64,000 bases of DNA, taken from contig NZ_SMSI01000001.1 of NCBI RefSeq assembly GCF_004354915.1, positions 124,001 through 188,000 of the forward strand. Reading direction: 5' to 3'. The stretch's first letter is position 1. Each line of letters begins with the position of its first letter. Source of the stretch: Pseudohoeflea suaedae (GTDB lineage Bacteria > Pseudomonadota > Alphaproteobacteria > Rhizobiales > Rhizobiaceae). Below the pieces are notes generated by a model. The model saw nothing but the letters and a program-made list of their open reading frames with translations. It did no database searches and was not told the origin of the DNA. Both the position numbers and the translations under genes were made by a program. Below are positions 12,284 to 19,724 of the stretch, one piece after another.

Positions 12284-12820
12284 TCAGCGCGACAGCGAGA
12301 TGGAGCCGCCGTTCGACGTCGTACCGTCGAAGCGCTCGTTGCCGGACTGGTAGAGACGCGCGACCTGGTTGCCGGAATTGTCCGACAGGATCACCTGCTT
12401 GCCCTGCACATCCCATGCCGAGATCGAGGAGGCATCGCCGGCACAGCCGCGCGACGCGGCACGATAACCGCCGGTCCACTTGGTCAGCGCCAGGAAGACG
12501 TCGCAGCTCGAACCGCCCGAGGAAACCGACCAGCGGCCGATCAGCGATTCACGGGTGACTTCCGGAGCGGCCGCGGCCAGTTCCGTTTCCTGCTGCAGCC
12601 CGGCCTGCGCATCCGGCTGGGTCGGCGCATCGGGGAACTGGGACGGATTGGTCGGCCCGGTGGGGGTCGTCGGCGGAAGCTGCGAGGACTGGACTCCGCC
12701 CACCGGCGCGGGCGCAAGCGGTGTCGGCTGGCGTGTATCCAGCTGCCCGACCGAACGCTGACAACCACTCACAGCCAGCACGATCGCCGCCGTAACGGCC
12801 AGTGATACCTTGATATTCAT
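12284..12820 (-). CDS. Omp19-like outer-membrane lipoprotein, protease-inhibitor fold
   Basis: 178 residues. Lipobox LAVSGC places the lipidated cysteine at residue 20. A Pro/Thr/Gln-rich linker (about 28-85) leads to a C-terminal domain with LIGRWSVSSGGSSCDVFLALTKW, GYRAASRGCAG and the ending GRWS...GGSISLSR, closely like Brucella Omp19, a lipoprotein with an AprI/Inh-type bacterial protease-inhibitor domain. The two domain cysteines should pair. Single gene, 21 nt upstream of zapE on the same strand. Confidence 0.88.
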   Translation of the reverse strand: MNIKVSLAVTAAIVLAVSGCQRSVGQLDTRQPTPLAPAPVGGVQSSQLPPTTPTGPTNPSQFPDAPTQPDAQAGLQQETELAAAAPEVTRESLIGRWSVSSGGSSCDVFLALTKWTGGYRAASRGCAGDASSISAWDVQGKQVILSDNSGNQVARLYQSGNERFDGTTSNGGSISLSR

Positions 12821-13034
12821 CCAGTAAGCTCCCTCGCTTGCGTCACAATCCCCCGGAACGCATCCGGACGCCGCGCCAAATCAGCCGCATAAAATGGACT
12901 AAATTACGAAATTGCAAGCAGCCGGACGGATTGAAGCCGCCTCGCAACCGGCTTTTTGGCGCCATATGACATTTAGGCAGCACATCGCGCCTGTGAAGAG
13001 CACACGGCCGGAGAATGTCGGGAATGCCGGAAAA

Positions 13035-13652
13035 TCAGGATCCCACGCCGAAATGGGCGTCCTTGCCCCACAGGTTTTCGATGCGTTTGTCACGTCCGCA
13101 GGCGTAGCGATAATACTTGTAGCGAACGGGATTACGCTCATAGTAATTCTGATGATACCCCTCGGCGGGCCAGAACTTTGGCGCGGGAGCGATTTCGGTC
13201 GCAATGGTCTTGCCAAGCGCCTCTCCCGCCTCCGCCTTCGCCTCCTTCGCTTCGGCCAGCTGCGCGTCATCCACCGCGTAAACCGCCGTTGTATAGGAAT
13301 GGCCGCGATCGCAGAACTGCCCGCCCGAATCCGTGGGATCGACCGTGCGGAAGAAGGTTTTCAGGAGCGCTTCGTAGGAGACGACGGAAGGATCGAATTC
13401 GATCTCGACCGCCTCCCGGAAGCCGGCAACCGAATGATCCTCATAGGTAGGGTTGTCACCCTTGCCACCGATATAGCCCGATGTGGTCCTGGTCACGCCC
13501 TTGACGTGATCGAAGTCGCTTTCGACGCACCAGAAGCACCCGCCGGCAAAAATGGCTGTTTCGCTGTCAGCCGCACGTGCTCCGAGGCCAACGGGGGCGA
13601 ATGTCAGTGTCATGGCGGCCGAAAGGCCGAAAAGCGCGCTCTTGAAGCTCAT
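13035..13652 (-). CDS. msrA: Peptide methionine-(S)-sulfoxide reductase, exported
   Basis: Reduces methionine sulfoxide in proteins. 205 residues with an N-terminal signal peptide (about 1-28, ending ARAADS) and the catalytic GCFWCVE (C39, C42); DPTDSGGQFCDRG and YHQNYYERNP complete the MsrA fold. The leader suggests periplasmic repair rather than cytosolic. No MsrB is fused or adjacent. Monocistronic, with its own 3' spacer. Confidence 0.95.
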   Translation of the reverse strand: MSFKSALFGLSAAMTLTFAPVGLGARAADSETAIFAGGCFWCVESDFDHVKGVTRTTSGYIGGKGDNPTYEDHSVAGFREAVEIEFDPSVVSYEALLKTFFRTVDPTDSGGQFCDRGHSYTTAVYAVDDAQLAEAKEAKAEAGEALGKTIATEIAPAPKFWPAEGYHQNYYERNPVRYKYYRYACGRDKRIENLWGKDAHFGVGS

Positions 13653-13752
13653 AGTGATCTCCTTCTGGAGATGAACCTAATCCAGCCGCCGCCGCAATCA
13701 ATTCAAGCCGTCACACATCGCCGTGATAAGCGCCGGCGCCAGAGAAAACGGA

Positions 13753-13779
13753 AAAGCCGGCGCTCCAGGCGCCGGCTTT
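13753..13779 (-). terminator. Rho-independent terminator of ppa
   Basis: Perfect 11-bp stem AAAGCCGGCGC / GCGCCGGCTTT with a 5-nt loop, followed on the minus strand by TTTCCGTTTTC, 28 nt after the ppa stop codon. Confidence 0.85.
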
Positions 13780-13806
13780 CACAGTCCGAACTTCACGAAG
13801 GAAGGA

Positions 13807-14346
13807 TCAGCCGCCCTTCTTCGCGGTATTGCGTTCGATGGCCTCGACGATCAGCTGCTTGGCGACATTCGCATCCTGCCAGCCGCCGATCTTGACCCAC
13901 TTGCCGGGCTCGAGATCCTTGTAGTGCTCGAAGAAGTGCTCGATCTGCTGCAGCGTGATCGCCGGCAGGTCGGTGTAGTTGTGGACGTTCTCGTAACGCT
14001 TGGTCAGTTCCGGTGCCGGGACGGCGATGATCTTCTCGTCCTGGCCCGCATTGTCTTCCATCACCAGAACGCCGATCGGGCGGACATTGATCACGCAGCC
14101 CGGAACCAGCGGACGGGTGTTGCAGACCAGTACGTCGATCGGATCGCCGTCGTCGGAGAGCGTATGCGGCACGAAGCCGTAGTTACCCGGATAGGTCATC
14201 GGAGTGTAGAGGAAGCGATCGACGACCAGAGTGCCTGCTTCCTTGTCCATCTCATACTTGATCGGGTGGCCGCCGACGGACACCTCGATGACCACATTGA
14301 CGTCCTCAGGCGGGTTCTTGCCGATTGCGATGGCATCGATACGCAT
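13807..14346 (-). CDS. ppa: Inorganic pyrophosphatase
   Basis: Cytosolic family I pyrophosphatase, hydrolysing PPi from biosynthesis. 179 residues from the ATG at 14346 (MRIDAIAIG). Family signature [10 protein letters not shown] with metal-binding aspartates, plus YPGNYGFVP and [13 protein letters not shown]. The long in-frame extension upstream of this ATG lacks family similarity, so the shorter start was used. Ends at a strong terminator. Confidence 0.97.
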   Translation of the reverse strand: MRIDAIAIGKNPPEDVNVVIEVSVGGHPIKYEMDKEAGTLVVDRFLYTPMTYPGNYGFVPHTLSDDGDPIDVLVCNTRPLVPGCVINVRPIGVLVMEDNAGQDEKIIAVPAPELTKRYENVHNYTDLPAITLQQIEHFFEHYKDLEPGKWVKIGGWQDANVAKQLIVEAIERNTAKKGG

Positions 14347-14482
14347 GGAAACTCCGTTTCTGTCTACTTCGCGGCTGCGATAAAACCTGTTGCAGGCGCG
14401 GATAGCGTCAATTGCCGCCAAGCGCAACTGGACTTTCGCCGTGCACTCACGCGCGCGGGGCAACTTCTACCGGGATTGTCGG

Positions 14483-14989
14483 CTACTTCCAGACGAATGC
14501 GACCTTGCGAACAGGCTGGCCGTCGAACACTTCCGTGCCCTCGGCAATGTCGCGCCCGCCGCGGGTGCGATAGAAATCGACACCGCCCTGATTGTCTTCC
14601 AGACACCAGACGACCGTCCCCTTGCAGCCAAGCGAGGCGAGCAGTTTGCGGGTTTCGGCAAACAGGCGCTTGCCGAGCCCGATGCCCTGATATTCCGGCA
14701 GCAGGTAGAGTTCGTAGATCTCGCCTTCCTGCGGCAGGGAACGCGCCCGGTTGAGGCCAAGCGTCGCATAGCCGGCGATAATGCCGCCGACATCGAGAAC
14801 GAGGATCGACGTCGATCCCCGGATGGCCCGCTGCCACCAGCGCGCATTGCGCCGCTCGATCATCGAGCGGAGCGTCTTGTAGGGCAGGATACCCGTATAG
14901 GCATGATGCCAGGAAGCGCGATGCACCTCCGCGACGTCGACAGCGTCGTCGGGTTCGGCCGGTCTGATATCGATCGTCAGCGTGGTCAT
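14483..14989 (-). CDS. GNAT-family N-acetyltransferase
   Basis: 168 residues. The acetyl-CoA binding loop LLPEYQGIGLGKRLF (about 96-110) and the preceding EIYELYLLP strand define the GNAT fold; the substrate is unknown. The gene is alone on the minus strand with a 200-bp upstream spacer holding a perfect 19-bp palindrome (15054-15072) and a CtrA-type box (15088-15102), so it may be cell-cycle controlled. Confidence 0.88.
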   Translation of the reverse strand: MTTLTIDIRPAEPDDAVDVAEVHRASWHHAYTGILPYKTLRSMIERRNARWWQRAIRGSTSILVLDVGGIIAGYATLGLNRARSLPQEGEIYELYLLPEYQGIGLGKRLFAETRKLLASLGCKGTVVWCLEDNQGGVDFYRTRGGRDIAEGTEVFDGQPVRKVAFVWK

Positions 14990-15053
14990 CGAATCACACT
15001 ACCTTTTGCAGCGATTCCCCGGAATCCATCACACGGCGGGGCGGATGCGTTGC

Positions 15054-15072
15054 CCACAGCATTATGCTGTGG
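15054..15072. promoter_or_regulatory. Perfect 9-1-9 palindrome upstream of the GNAT gene
   Basis: CCACAGCAT-T-ATGCTGTGG, 65 nt upstream of the GNAT start. It has no T tract on either side, so it is more likely an operator than a terminator for the HxlR gene lying further upstream on the same strand. The cognate regulator is unknown. Confidence 0.45.
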
Positions 15073-15087
15073 CGGGCATGTGAGAAG

Positions 15088-15102
15088 TTAACGCTTTGTT
15101 AA
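15088..15102. promoter_or_regulatory. CtrA-type box TTAA-N7-TTAA
   Basis: TTAACGCTTTGTTAA matches exactly the full TTAA-N7-TTAA site bound by the alphaproteobacterial cell-cycle regulator CtrA. It lies about 100 nt before the GNAT start and downstream of the HxlR stop. No other full site was noticed in intergenic DNA of this window. Confidence 0.5.
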
Positions 15103-15189
15103 GATTTGGCGCAAGAGGCAGGTGATTTGCGTTCGCGCGGACGCTGCCCCCGAGGCATCCTGCGACCACCGGCTCGCAGGCATGAAACG

Positions 15190-15573
15190 TCACGCCAGGG
15201 TATGGTTGAAGGGAATTTTCCTCGTTCGGCTGGACACCATGGAGGCTTCGATATCCTTCCGGTTGTCCTCGCCCCATCCGCAAAGCGGCTTGAGCGCCTC
15301 AACCAGGCTTTCTCCGAAGGGAGTCAGCGAATATTCGACGCGTGGCGGCACTTCGCCGAAATCGGTCCGTTTCACCAGCCCGTCAGCCTCCAGCTCCTTG
15401 AGGTGCTGGATCAGAACCTTGTCGCTGGCGTCCCTGACGCAACGCTTCAACTCCCCATAGCGCCGGCTCTTCTGTCCCAGAAAAGCGAGGATGAGCGGCT
15501 TCCACTTGGATCCGATCAGCGCCAGCGTCGCATGAAGTCCGCAGGTAAAGGTCTGAGCCTCTTCGCTCATCAT
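15190..15573 (-). CDS. HxlR-family winged-helix regulator
   Basis: 127 residues from the MM start at 15573. N-terminal CGLHATLALIGSKWKPLIL and RRYGELKRCV...SDKVLIQHLKELEADGLVKRTDFGEVPPRVEYSLTPFG are the classic HxlR features: a conserved Cys at the start of the helix and a winged helix-turn-helix. Some relatives sense quinones, aldehydes or electrophiles through this Cys. Divergent from an SDR gene with 100 bp between the starts, so it likely controls that gene and itself. Confidence 0.92.
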   Translation of the reverse strand: MMSEEAQTFTCGLHATLALIGSKWKPLILAFLGQKSRRYGELKRCVRDASDKVLIQHLKELEADGLVKRTDFGEVPPRVEYSLTPFGESLVEALKPLCGWGEDNRKDIEASMVSSRTRKIPFNHTLA

Positions 15574-15590
15574 TGTCTCCGAAAAAATGT

Positions 15591-15612
15591 TGGCACTTAC
15601 CAAATGGTGCAT
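15591..15612. promoter_or_regulatory. Candidate HxlR operator in the divergent promoter
   Basis: In the 100-bp gap a nested inverted repeat is centred on ACCA-AA-TGGT (15599-15608) with flanking GCAC (15593-15596) and GTGC (15607-15610). A possible -35 (TTGGCA, 15590-15595) reading toward the SDR overlaps it. The arrangement is typical of a regulator binding its divergent promoter; identity is inferred from position only. Confidence 0.4.
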
Positions 15613-15673
15613 ACTGGAGGAAATACAAGCGCATACCCAGATGACGGTCTCCGTGACAGAGGAGACATCGGAC

Positions 15674-16420
15674 ATGAGACTGAAAGACAAGATCGCCGTC
15701 ATCACCGGCGGCTCGACCGGCATCGGACTGGCGAGCGCAAAGCGCTTCGCCGCGGAAGGCGCACGGGTCTACATCACCGGCCGCCGGCAATCGGCGCTCG
15801 ACGCGGCAGTTGCAGAGATCGGCCATGGCGCGAAAGGCGTTCAGGGTGACGTGACCGATCTCGACGATCTCGACCGGATCTACGAAACGATCCGGCAGGA
15901 GGTCGGGCATATCGACGTGCTGTTCGCAAACGCCGGCGTGGGCGAGATCGCCGCGCTGGGAGACATCACCCCCGAACACTTCGACCACGTCTTCGGCATC
16001 AACGTGCGCGGGATGGTTTTCTCCGTTCAGAAGGGCCTGCAGCTGATGCGCCCGGGCGGAGCCATCATCCTGACCGGCTCGACCACCGGCGTCATGGGCA
16101 CGCCGGCCTTCAGCGTCTACAGCGCCACCAAGGCCGCCATCCGCAATTTCGCCCGCTCCTGGGCACTGGATCTCAAGGACAGGGGCATCCGGGTCAACGT
16201 CATCTCCCCGGGACCGACGGAAACACCGGCGCTCCTCGGAGTGGCAGAATCGAGCGGCGACCGGGAGGCGATGCTCGCAGCACTGGCAGCCCAGGTTCCC
16301 ATGGGCCGCATATCGGACGCTTCGGAAGTCGCCGCGGCTGCCCTTCTGCTTGCCTCTGACGATTCAAGCTTCATGACCGGCGGAGAGATCTTCGCTGATG
16401 GCGGAATGGCTCAGGTCTGA
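15674..16420 (+). CDS. SDR-family oxidoreductase, likely HxlR target
   Basis: 248 residues from the ATG at 15674 (MRLKDKIAVITGGSTGIG). Cofactor motif TGGSTGIG (11-18), NAG in FANAGVG, catalytic Ser in LTGSTTG, YSATK and the C-terminal MTGGEIFADGGMAQV show a classical SDR. Upstream in-frame ATGs give extensions without SDR similarity. The sequence resembles members encoded beside HxlR regulators and probably reduces small carbonyl or quinone compounds; the substrate is not determined. Confidence 0.9.
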   Translation: MRLKDKIAVITGGSTGIGLASAKRFAAEGARVYITGRRQSALDAAVAEIGHGAKGVQGDVTDLDDLDRIYETIRQEVGHIDVLFANAGVGEIAALGDITPEHFDHVFGINVRGMVFSVQKGLQLMRPGGAIILTGSTTGVMGTPAFSVYSATKAAIRNFARSWALDLKDRGIRVNVISPGPTETPALLGVAESSGDREAMLAALAAQVPMGRISDASEVAAAALLLASDDSSFMTGGEIFADGGMAQV

Positions 16421-16449
16421 GGCCAACCGCCGGACCTTCAGGCAAAAAA

Positions 16450-16473
16450 GAACCCGGCCTCGCGGCCGGGTTC
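16450..16473 (-). terminator. Rho-independent terminator of typA
   Basis: Perfect 10-bp stem GAACCCGGCC-TCGC-GGCCGGGTTC, followed on the minus strand by CTTTTTTG. It lies 27 nt beyond the typA stop, and also separates it from the convergent SDR gene. Confidence 0.88.
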
Positions 16474-16499
16474 ATTCTGCTCAAACCGCTGCGGCCGGC

Positions 16500-18332
16500 T
16501 TATGCGGCGCCGGCGCGGGTCTTTTCGAAGCGCTTGCGGTCGTTGGAATCGAGATACAGCTTGCGCAGACGGATCGACTTCGGCGTGACTTCCATCAGCT
16601 CGTCGTCCTGGATCCATGACAGCGCCCGGTCGAGCGTCATCTTGATCGGCGGGGTCAGCTTGACCGCTTCGTCCTTGCCAGCCGAGCGGATGTTGGTAAG
16701 CTGCTTGCCCTTGAGCACGTTGACCTCGAGATCGTTGTCGCGCGAGTGGATGCCGATGATCATGCCGGCATAGACCTTGTCGCCCGGCTCGATGATCATC
16801 GGGCCGCGATCTTCCAGGTTGAACATCGCATAGGCCACGGCCTCGCCCGGATTGTTGGCCAGCAGCACGCCATTGGTGCGGCCCGCGATCTGGCCCTTGA
16901 ACGGCTGGTAGCTGTGGAACAGGCGGTTCATGATCGCCGTGCCGCGCGTATCGGTGAGAAGCTCCGACTGGTAGCCGATCAGGCCGCGCGTCGGCGCATG
17001 GAACACCAGACGCACGCGATCGCCGCCCGAGGGACGAAGTTCGGTCATCTCGCCCTTGCGCTCGGACATCTTCTGCACGACGACACCGGAATGTTCCTCG
17101 TCGACGTCGATGACGACTTCCTCGATCGGCTCCATCAGGTTGCCGGCTTCGTCCTTGTGCATGACGACGCGCGGACGCGAGACGGCGATCTCGAAGCCTT
17201 CGCGGCGCATCGTTTCGATCAGCACGGCGAGCTGAAGTTCGCCACGGCCGGACACGTAGAACGAATCCTTGCCCTCGGCTTCCTCGATCTTCAGCGCCAC
17301 ATTGCCTTCGGCTTCCTTGAAGAGACGGTCGCGGATGACACGGCTCGTCACCTTGTCGCCCTCGGTGCCGGCAAGCGGGCTATCATTGACGATGAAGGAC
17401 ATGGTCACGGTCGGCGGATCAATCGGCTGCGCCTGCAGAGGCGCGCTTACAGAAGGATCGCAGAACGTGTCGGCGACGGTGCCCTTCGACAGGCCGGCGA
17501 TCGCCACGATGTCACCCGCATGGGCTTCATCGATCGGCTGACGCTCGATGCCACGGAAAGCGAGAATCTTCGAGATGCGGCCGGTCTCGACGGTCTTGCC
17601 ATCGGCGGAAAGCACCTTGATCGCCTGGTTCGGCTTGATCGAGCCCGAATGGATGCGGCCGGTGATGATGCGGCCGAGGAACGGATTGGCTTCCAGCAGC
17701 GTACCGATCATGCGGAAAGCGCCGTCCTCGTCGCCGACGCTCGGCTCCGGCACGTGCTTGAGCACGAGATCGAGAAGCGGGCCGAGGCCCTCTTCCTTCG
17801 GCCCTTCCGGATTGACGTTCATCCAGCCGTCGCGGCCCGAACCATAGAGGATCGGGAAGTCAAGCTGCTCGTCGCTGGCGTCGAGGGCTGCAAAGAGGTC
17901 GAACACCTCGTTGATGACTTCCTCGTGGCGGCCGTCCGGGCGGTCGATCTTGTTGATCGCCACGATCGGCTTGAGGCCGACCTTGAGCGCCTTGCCGACC
18001 ACGAACTTGGTCTGCGGCATCGGGCCTTCCGAGGAATCGACCAGCACGATCGCGCCGTCCACCATCGACAGGATACGCTCGACCTCGCCGCCGAAGTCGG
18101 CGTGGCCGGGGGTATCGACGATGTTGATGCGGACGTCTTTCCAGATCACCGACGTCGCCTTGGCGAGGATGGTGATGCCGCGTTCCTTTTCCAGATCGTT
18201 GGAATCCATCACGCGCTCATCGACGCGCTGGTTCTCGCGGAACGAGCCGGACTGCTTGAGAAGTTCGTCGACGAGTGTGGTCTTGCCATGGTCGACGTGT
18301 GCGATGATCGCGATGTTGCGAATGGAGGACAT
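16500..18332 (-). CDS. typA: Ribosome-associated GTPase TypA/BipA
   Basis: 610 residues, usual length for the family. From the ATG at 18332 (MSSIRNIAIIAHVDHGKTTL) all translational-GTPase motifs follow: G1 AHVDHGKTTL, G3 DTPGHADFGGEVER, G4 NKIDRPD. Domain III/V elements and the C-terminal BipA-specific domain (from about 480; LTPPIKMTLDRALSWIQDDELMEVTP) are intact. It assists 50S assembly and growth under stress or cold in other bacteria. Monocistronic, ending at a strong terminator. Confidence 0.96.
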   Translation of the reverse strand: MSSIRNIAIIAHVDHGKTTLVDELLKQSGSFRENQRVDERVMDSNDLEKERGITILAKATSVIWKDVRINIVDTPGHADFGGEVERILSMVDGAIVLVDSSEGPMPQTKFVVGKALKVGLKPIVAINKIDRPDGRHEEVINEVFDLFAALDASDEQLDFPILYGSGRDGWMNVNPEGPKEEGLGPLLDLVLKHVPEPSVGDEDGAFRMIGTLLEANPFLGRIITGRIHSGSIKPNQAIKVLSADGKTVETGRISKILAFRGIERQPIDEAHAGDIVAIAGLSKGTVADTFCDPSVSAPLQAQPIDPPTVTMSFIVNDSPLAGTEGDKVTSRVIRDRLFKEAEGNVALKIEEAEGKDSFYVSGRGELQLAVLIETMRREGFEIAVSRPRVVMHKDEAGNLMEPIEEVVIDVDEEHSGVVVQKMSERKGEMTELRPSGGDRVRLVFHAPTRGLIGYQSELLTDTRGTAIMNRLFHSYQPFKGQIAGRTNGVLLANNPGEAVAYAMFNLEDRGPMIIEPGDKVYAGMIIGIHSRDNDLEVNVLKGKQLTNIRSAGKDEAVKLTPPIKMTLDRALSWIQDDELMEVTPKSIRLRKLYLDSNDRKRFEKTRAGAA

Positions 18333-18504
18333 GGATCTTGGTCTCGGGATTGCGCAAGCCGGGTCCAAAAGGGAGCGGTTATGGGCGTGCGTCAGGTTTT
18401 GTTTGCAGCGCACATAAACCAGTTTGCGGCAAAACGGAATGGGGGGTGGCAGCAAAAGCCCGCAGACGTGGTGAATTCGCTACACCGGCGGACCTGCAGA
18501 AGCG

Positions 18505-19497
18505 TCAGTACGAGTTTTCGACGCCCCGGCTCTGGGCCTCGGTATAGCGTGACCCCTCGGCCCAGCCGAACGGCAGAAGGTCCTCGATCTCGTCGAGCAG
18601 GTCGGACGACAGCACGAAATCGGCAGCCGCTGCGTTTTCAGTCAGGTGATCGGCGCTGCGGGTTCCGGGTATGGCGATCGAATCCTCCGCCCGGTGGAAG
18701 GTCCAGGCCAGGGCCAGTGTCGCCGTCGGTATGCCTTCGCGCCTGGCGATCGCATTGAGCTGGCGCACCGATCCGACATTGGAGGAGAAGTGCGGCTCGG
18801 TGAAGCGCGGGTTCGGCTTTCTGAAATCATCCGCGGCGAAGGAGGCCGGATCGAGTTCCACATCGGTCAACATCCCCCGGCCGAGCGGCGAAAAGGACAC
18901 GAAGCTGGTGCCGAGCGACTTGCAGGTTCGAAGCATGCCGAGTTCAGGAAGCCGGGTCCATAACGAGTATTCGCTCTGGACCGCCGCTACGGGGTGAATT
19001 TCCGCCGCCTGAACCAGTGTGGCCGGGGCGATTTCGGAAAAGCCGATAGCCCCGATCTTGCCGGCTTCGATAAAGCCGATGAGGGTCTCCATCACATCCT
19101 CGATGGGTACGCGATGATCGCGGCGGTGGATATAATAGAGCTCGACGTGATCGGTGCCGAGACGTTTCAGCGAGGCGTCGATACACGCGGTGAGATACGC
19201 TTTCGTATTGATGAAGTCGCGGTTCGGTCCGGTCTGGATTCCGCCCTTTGTCGCAATGACGAATTGATCGCGATTGCCGTTGGCGCGGAAGAAGTCGCCC
19301 ATGACCTCCTCGCAGACCCCCGCACCGTAGATATTGGCCACGTCGAGGTGATTGACCCCGAGATCAAGTGCCGTCTTCAGCGTCGCATGACTGTCTTCAC
19401 GGGTCGTCGAACCATAAATCCCCCCGAAGCTCATGCACCCGAGGCCTACAGCTCCAACAAGGGGGCCATTTTCACCAAGTCTGACTTTTCGCATCAC
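18505..19497 (-). CDS. Aldo/keto reductase
   Basis: 330-residue NADPH-dependent TIM-barrel reductase. Visible: GLGCMSFGGIYG near the N terminus, LDVANIYGAGVCEEVMG with the catalytic Asp/Tyr, ATKGG lysine, LYYIHRRD with the active-site His, and the cofactor loop IPGTRSADHLTEN. Closest in pattern to the AKR13/YakC-type subgroup; substrate unknown. A sigma-70-like promoter is visible 39 nt upstream of its start. Probably monocistronic. Confidence 0.92.
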   Translation of the reverse strand: MMRKVRLGENGPLVGAVGLGCMSFGGIYGSTTREDSHATLKTALDLGVNHLDVANIYGAGVCEEVMGDFFRANGNRDQFVIATKGGIQTGPNRDFINTKAYLTACIDASLKRLGTDHVELYYIHRRDHRVPIEDVMETLIGFIEAGKIGAIGFSEIAPATLVQAAEIHPVAAVQSEYSLWTRLPELGMLRTCKSLGTSFVSFSPLGRGMLTDVELDPASFAADDFRKPNPRFTEPHFSSNVGSVRQLNAIARREGIPTATLALAWTFHRAEDSIAIPGTRSADHLTENAAAADFVLSSDLLDEIEDLLPFGWAEGSRYTEAQSRGVENSY

Positions 19498-19535
19498 TTA
19501 CCCCGCCAATGACGTAGTCTCACTCAGGGTAAGCT

Positions 19536-19564
19536 ATTACGCAAGGAAAGAGTCCGATTTGCAA
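19536..19564 (-). promoter_or_regulatory. Putative promoter of the aldo/keto reductase gene
   Basis: On the minus strand TTGCAA (19559-19564) and CGTAAT (19536-19541) are separated by exactly 17 nt in an AT-rich region, 39 nt from the start codon. Matches to consensus are partial. Confidence 0.4.
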
Positions 19565-19655
19565 TACTTTAGTAATATCTTTCTTAAGGCGTCGAAATAT
19601 CTTTAAGGATTGATACGAAGCAAGGCCGTTACTTCAACTGGCGAATAGCGTGGTT

Positions 19656-19724
19656 CGCCCGGAGTTTCGCCCAGACTTTCGACCCTCCGGGCGCAGCCTC
19701 GTCCTGATCCAATTCCGGATCAGG
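19656..19724. repeat. Two adjacent inverted repeats at the M3 peptidase 3' end
   Basis: First a 9-bp pair CGCCCGGAG (19656-19664) / CTCCGGGCG (19685-19693) with a 20-nt loop, then CCTGATCC-AATTCC-GGATCAGG (19703-19724), which overlaps the peptidase stop codon at 19720. No T tract follows. The form suggests a dispersed palindromic element or a 3' RNA-stabilising structure. Confidence 0.5.

Noticed and set aside
12912-13895. 327-codon plus-strand frame across msrA and flanks
   Set aside because: It runs antisense to msrA, which has a clear catalytic motif and signal peptide, and its product is low complexity and Arg-rich.
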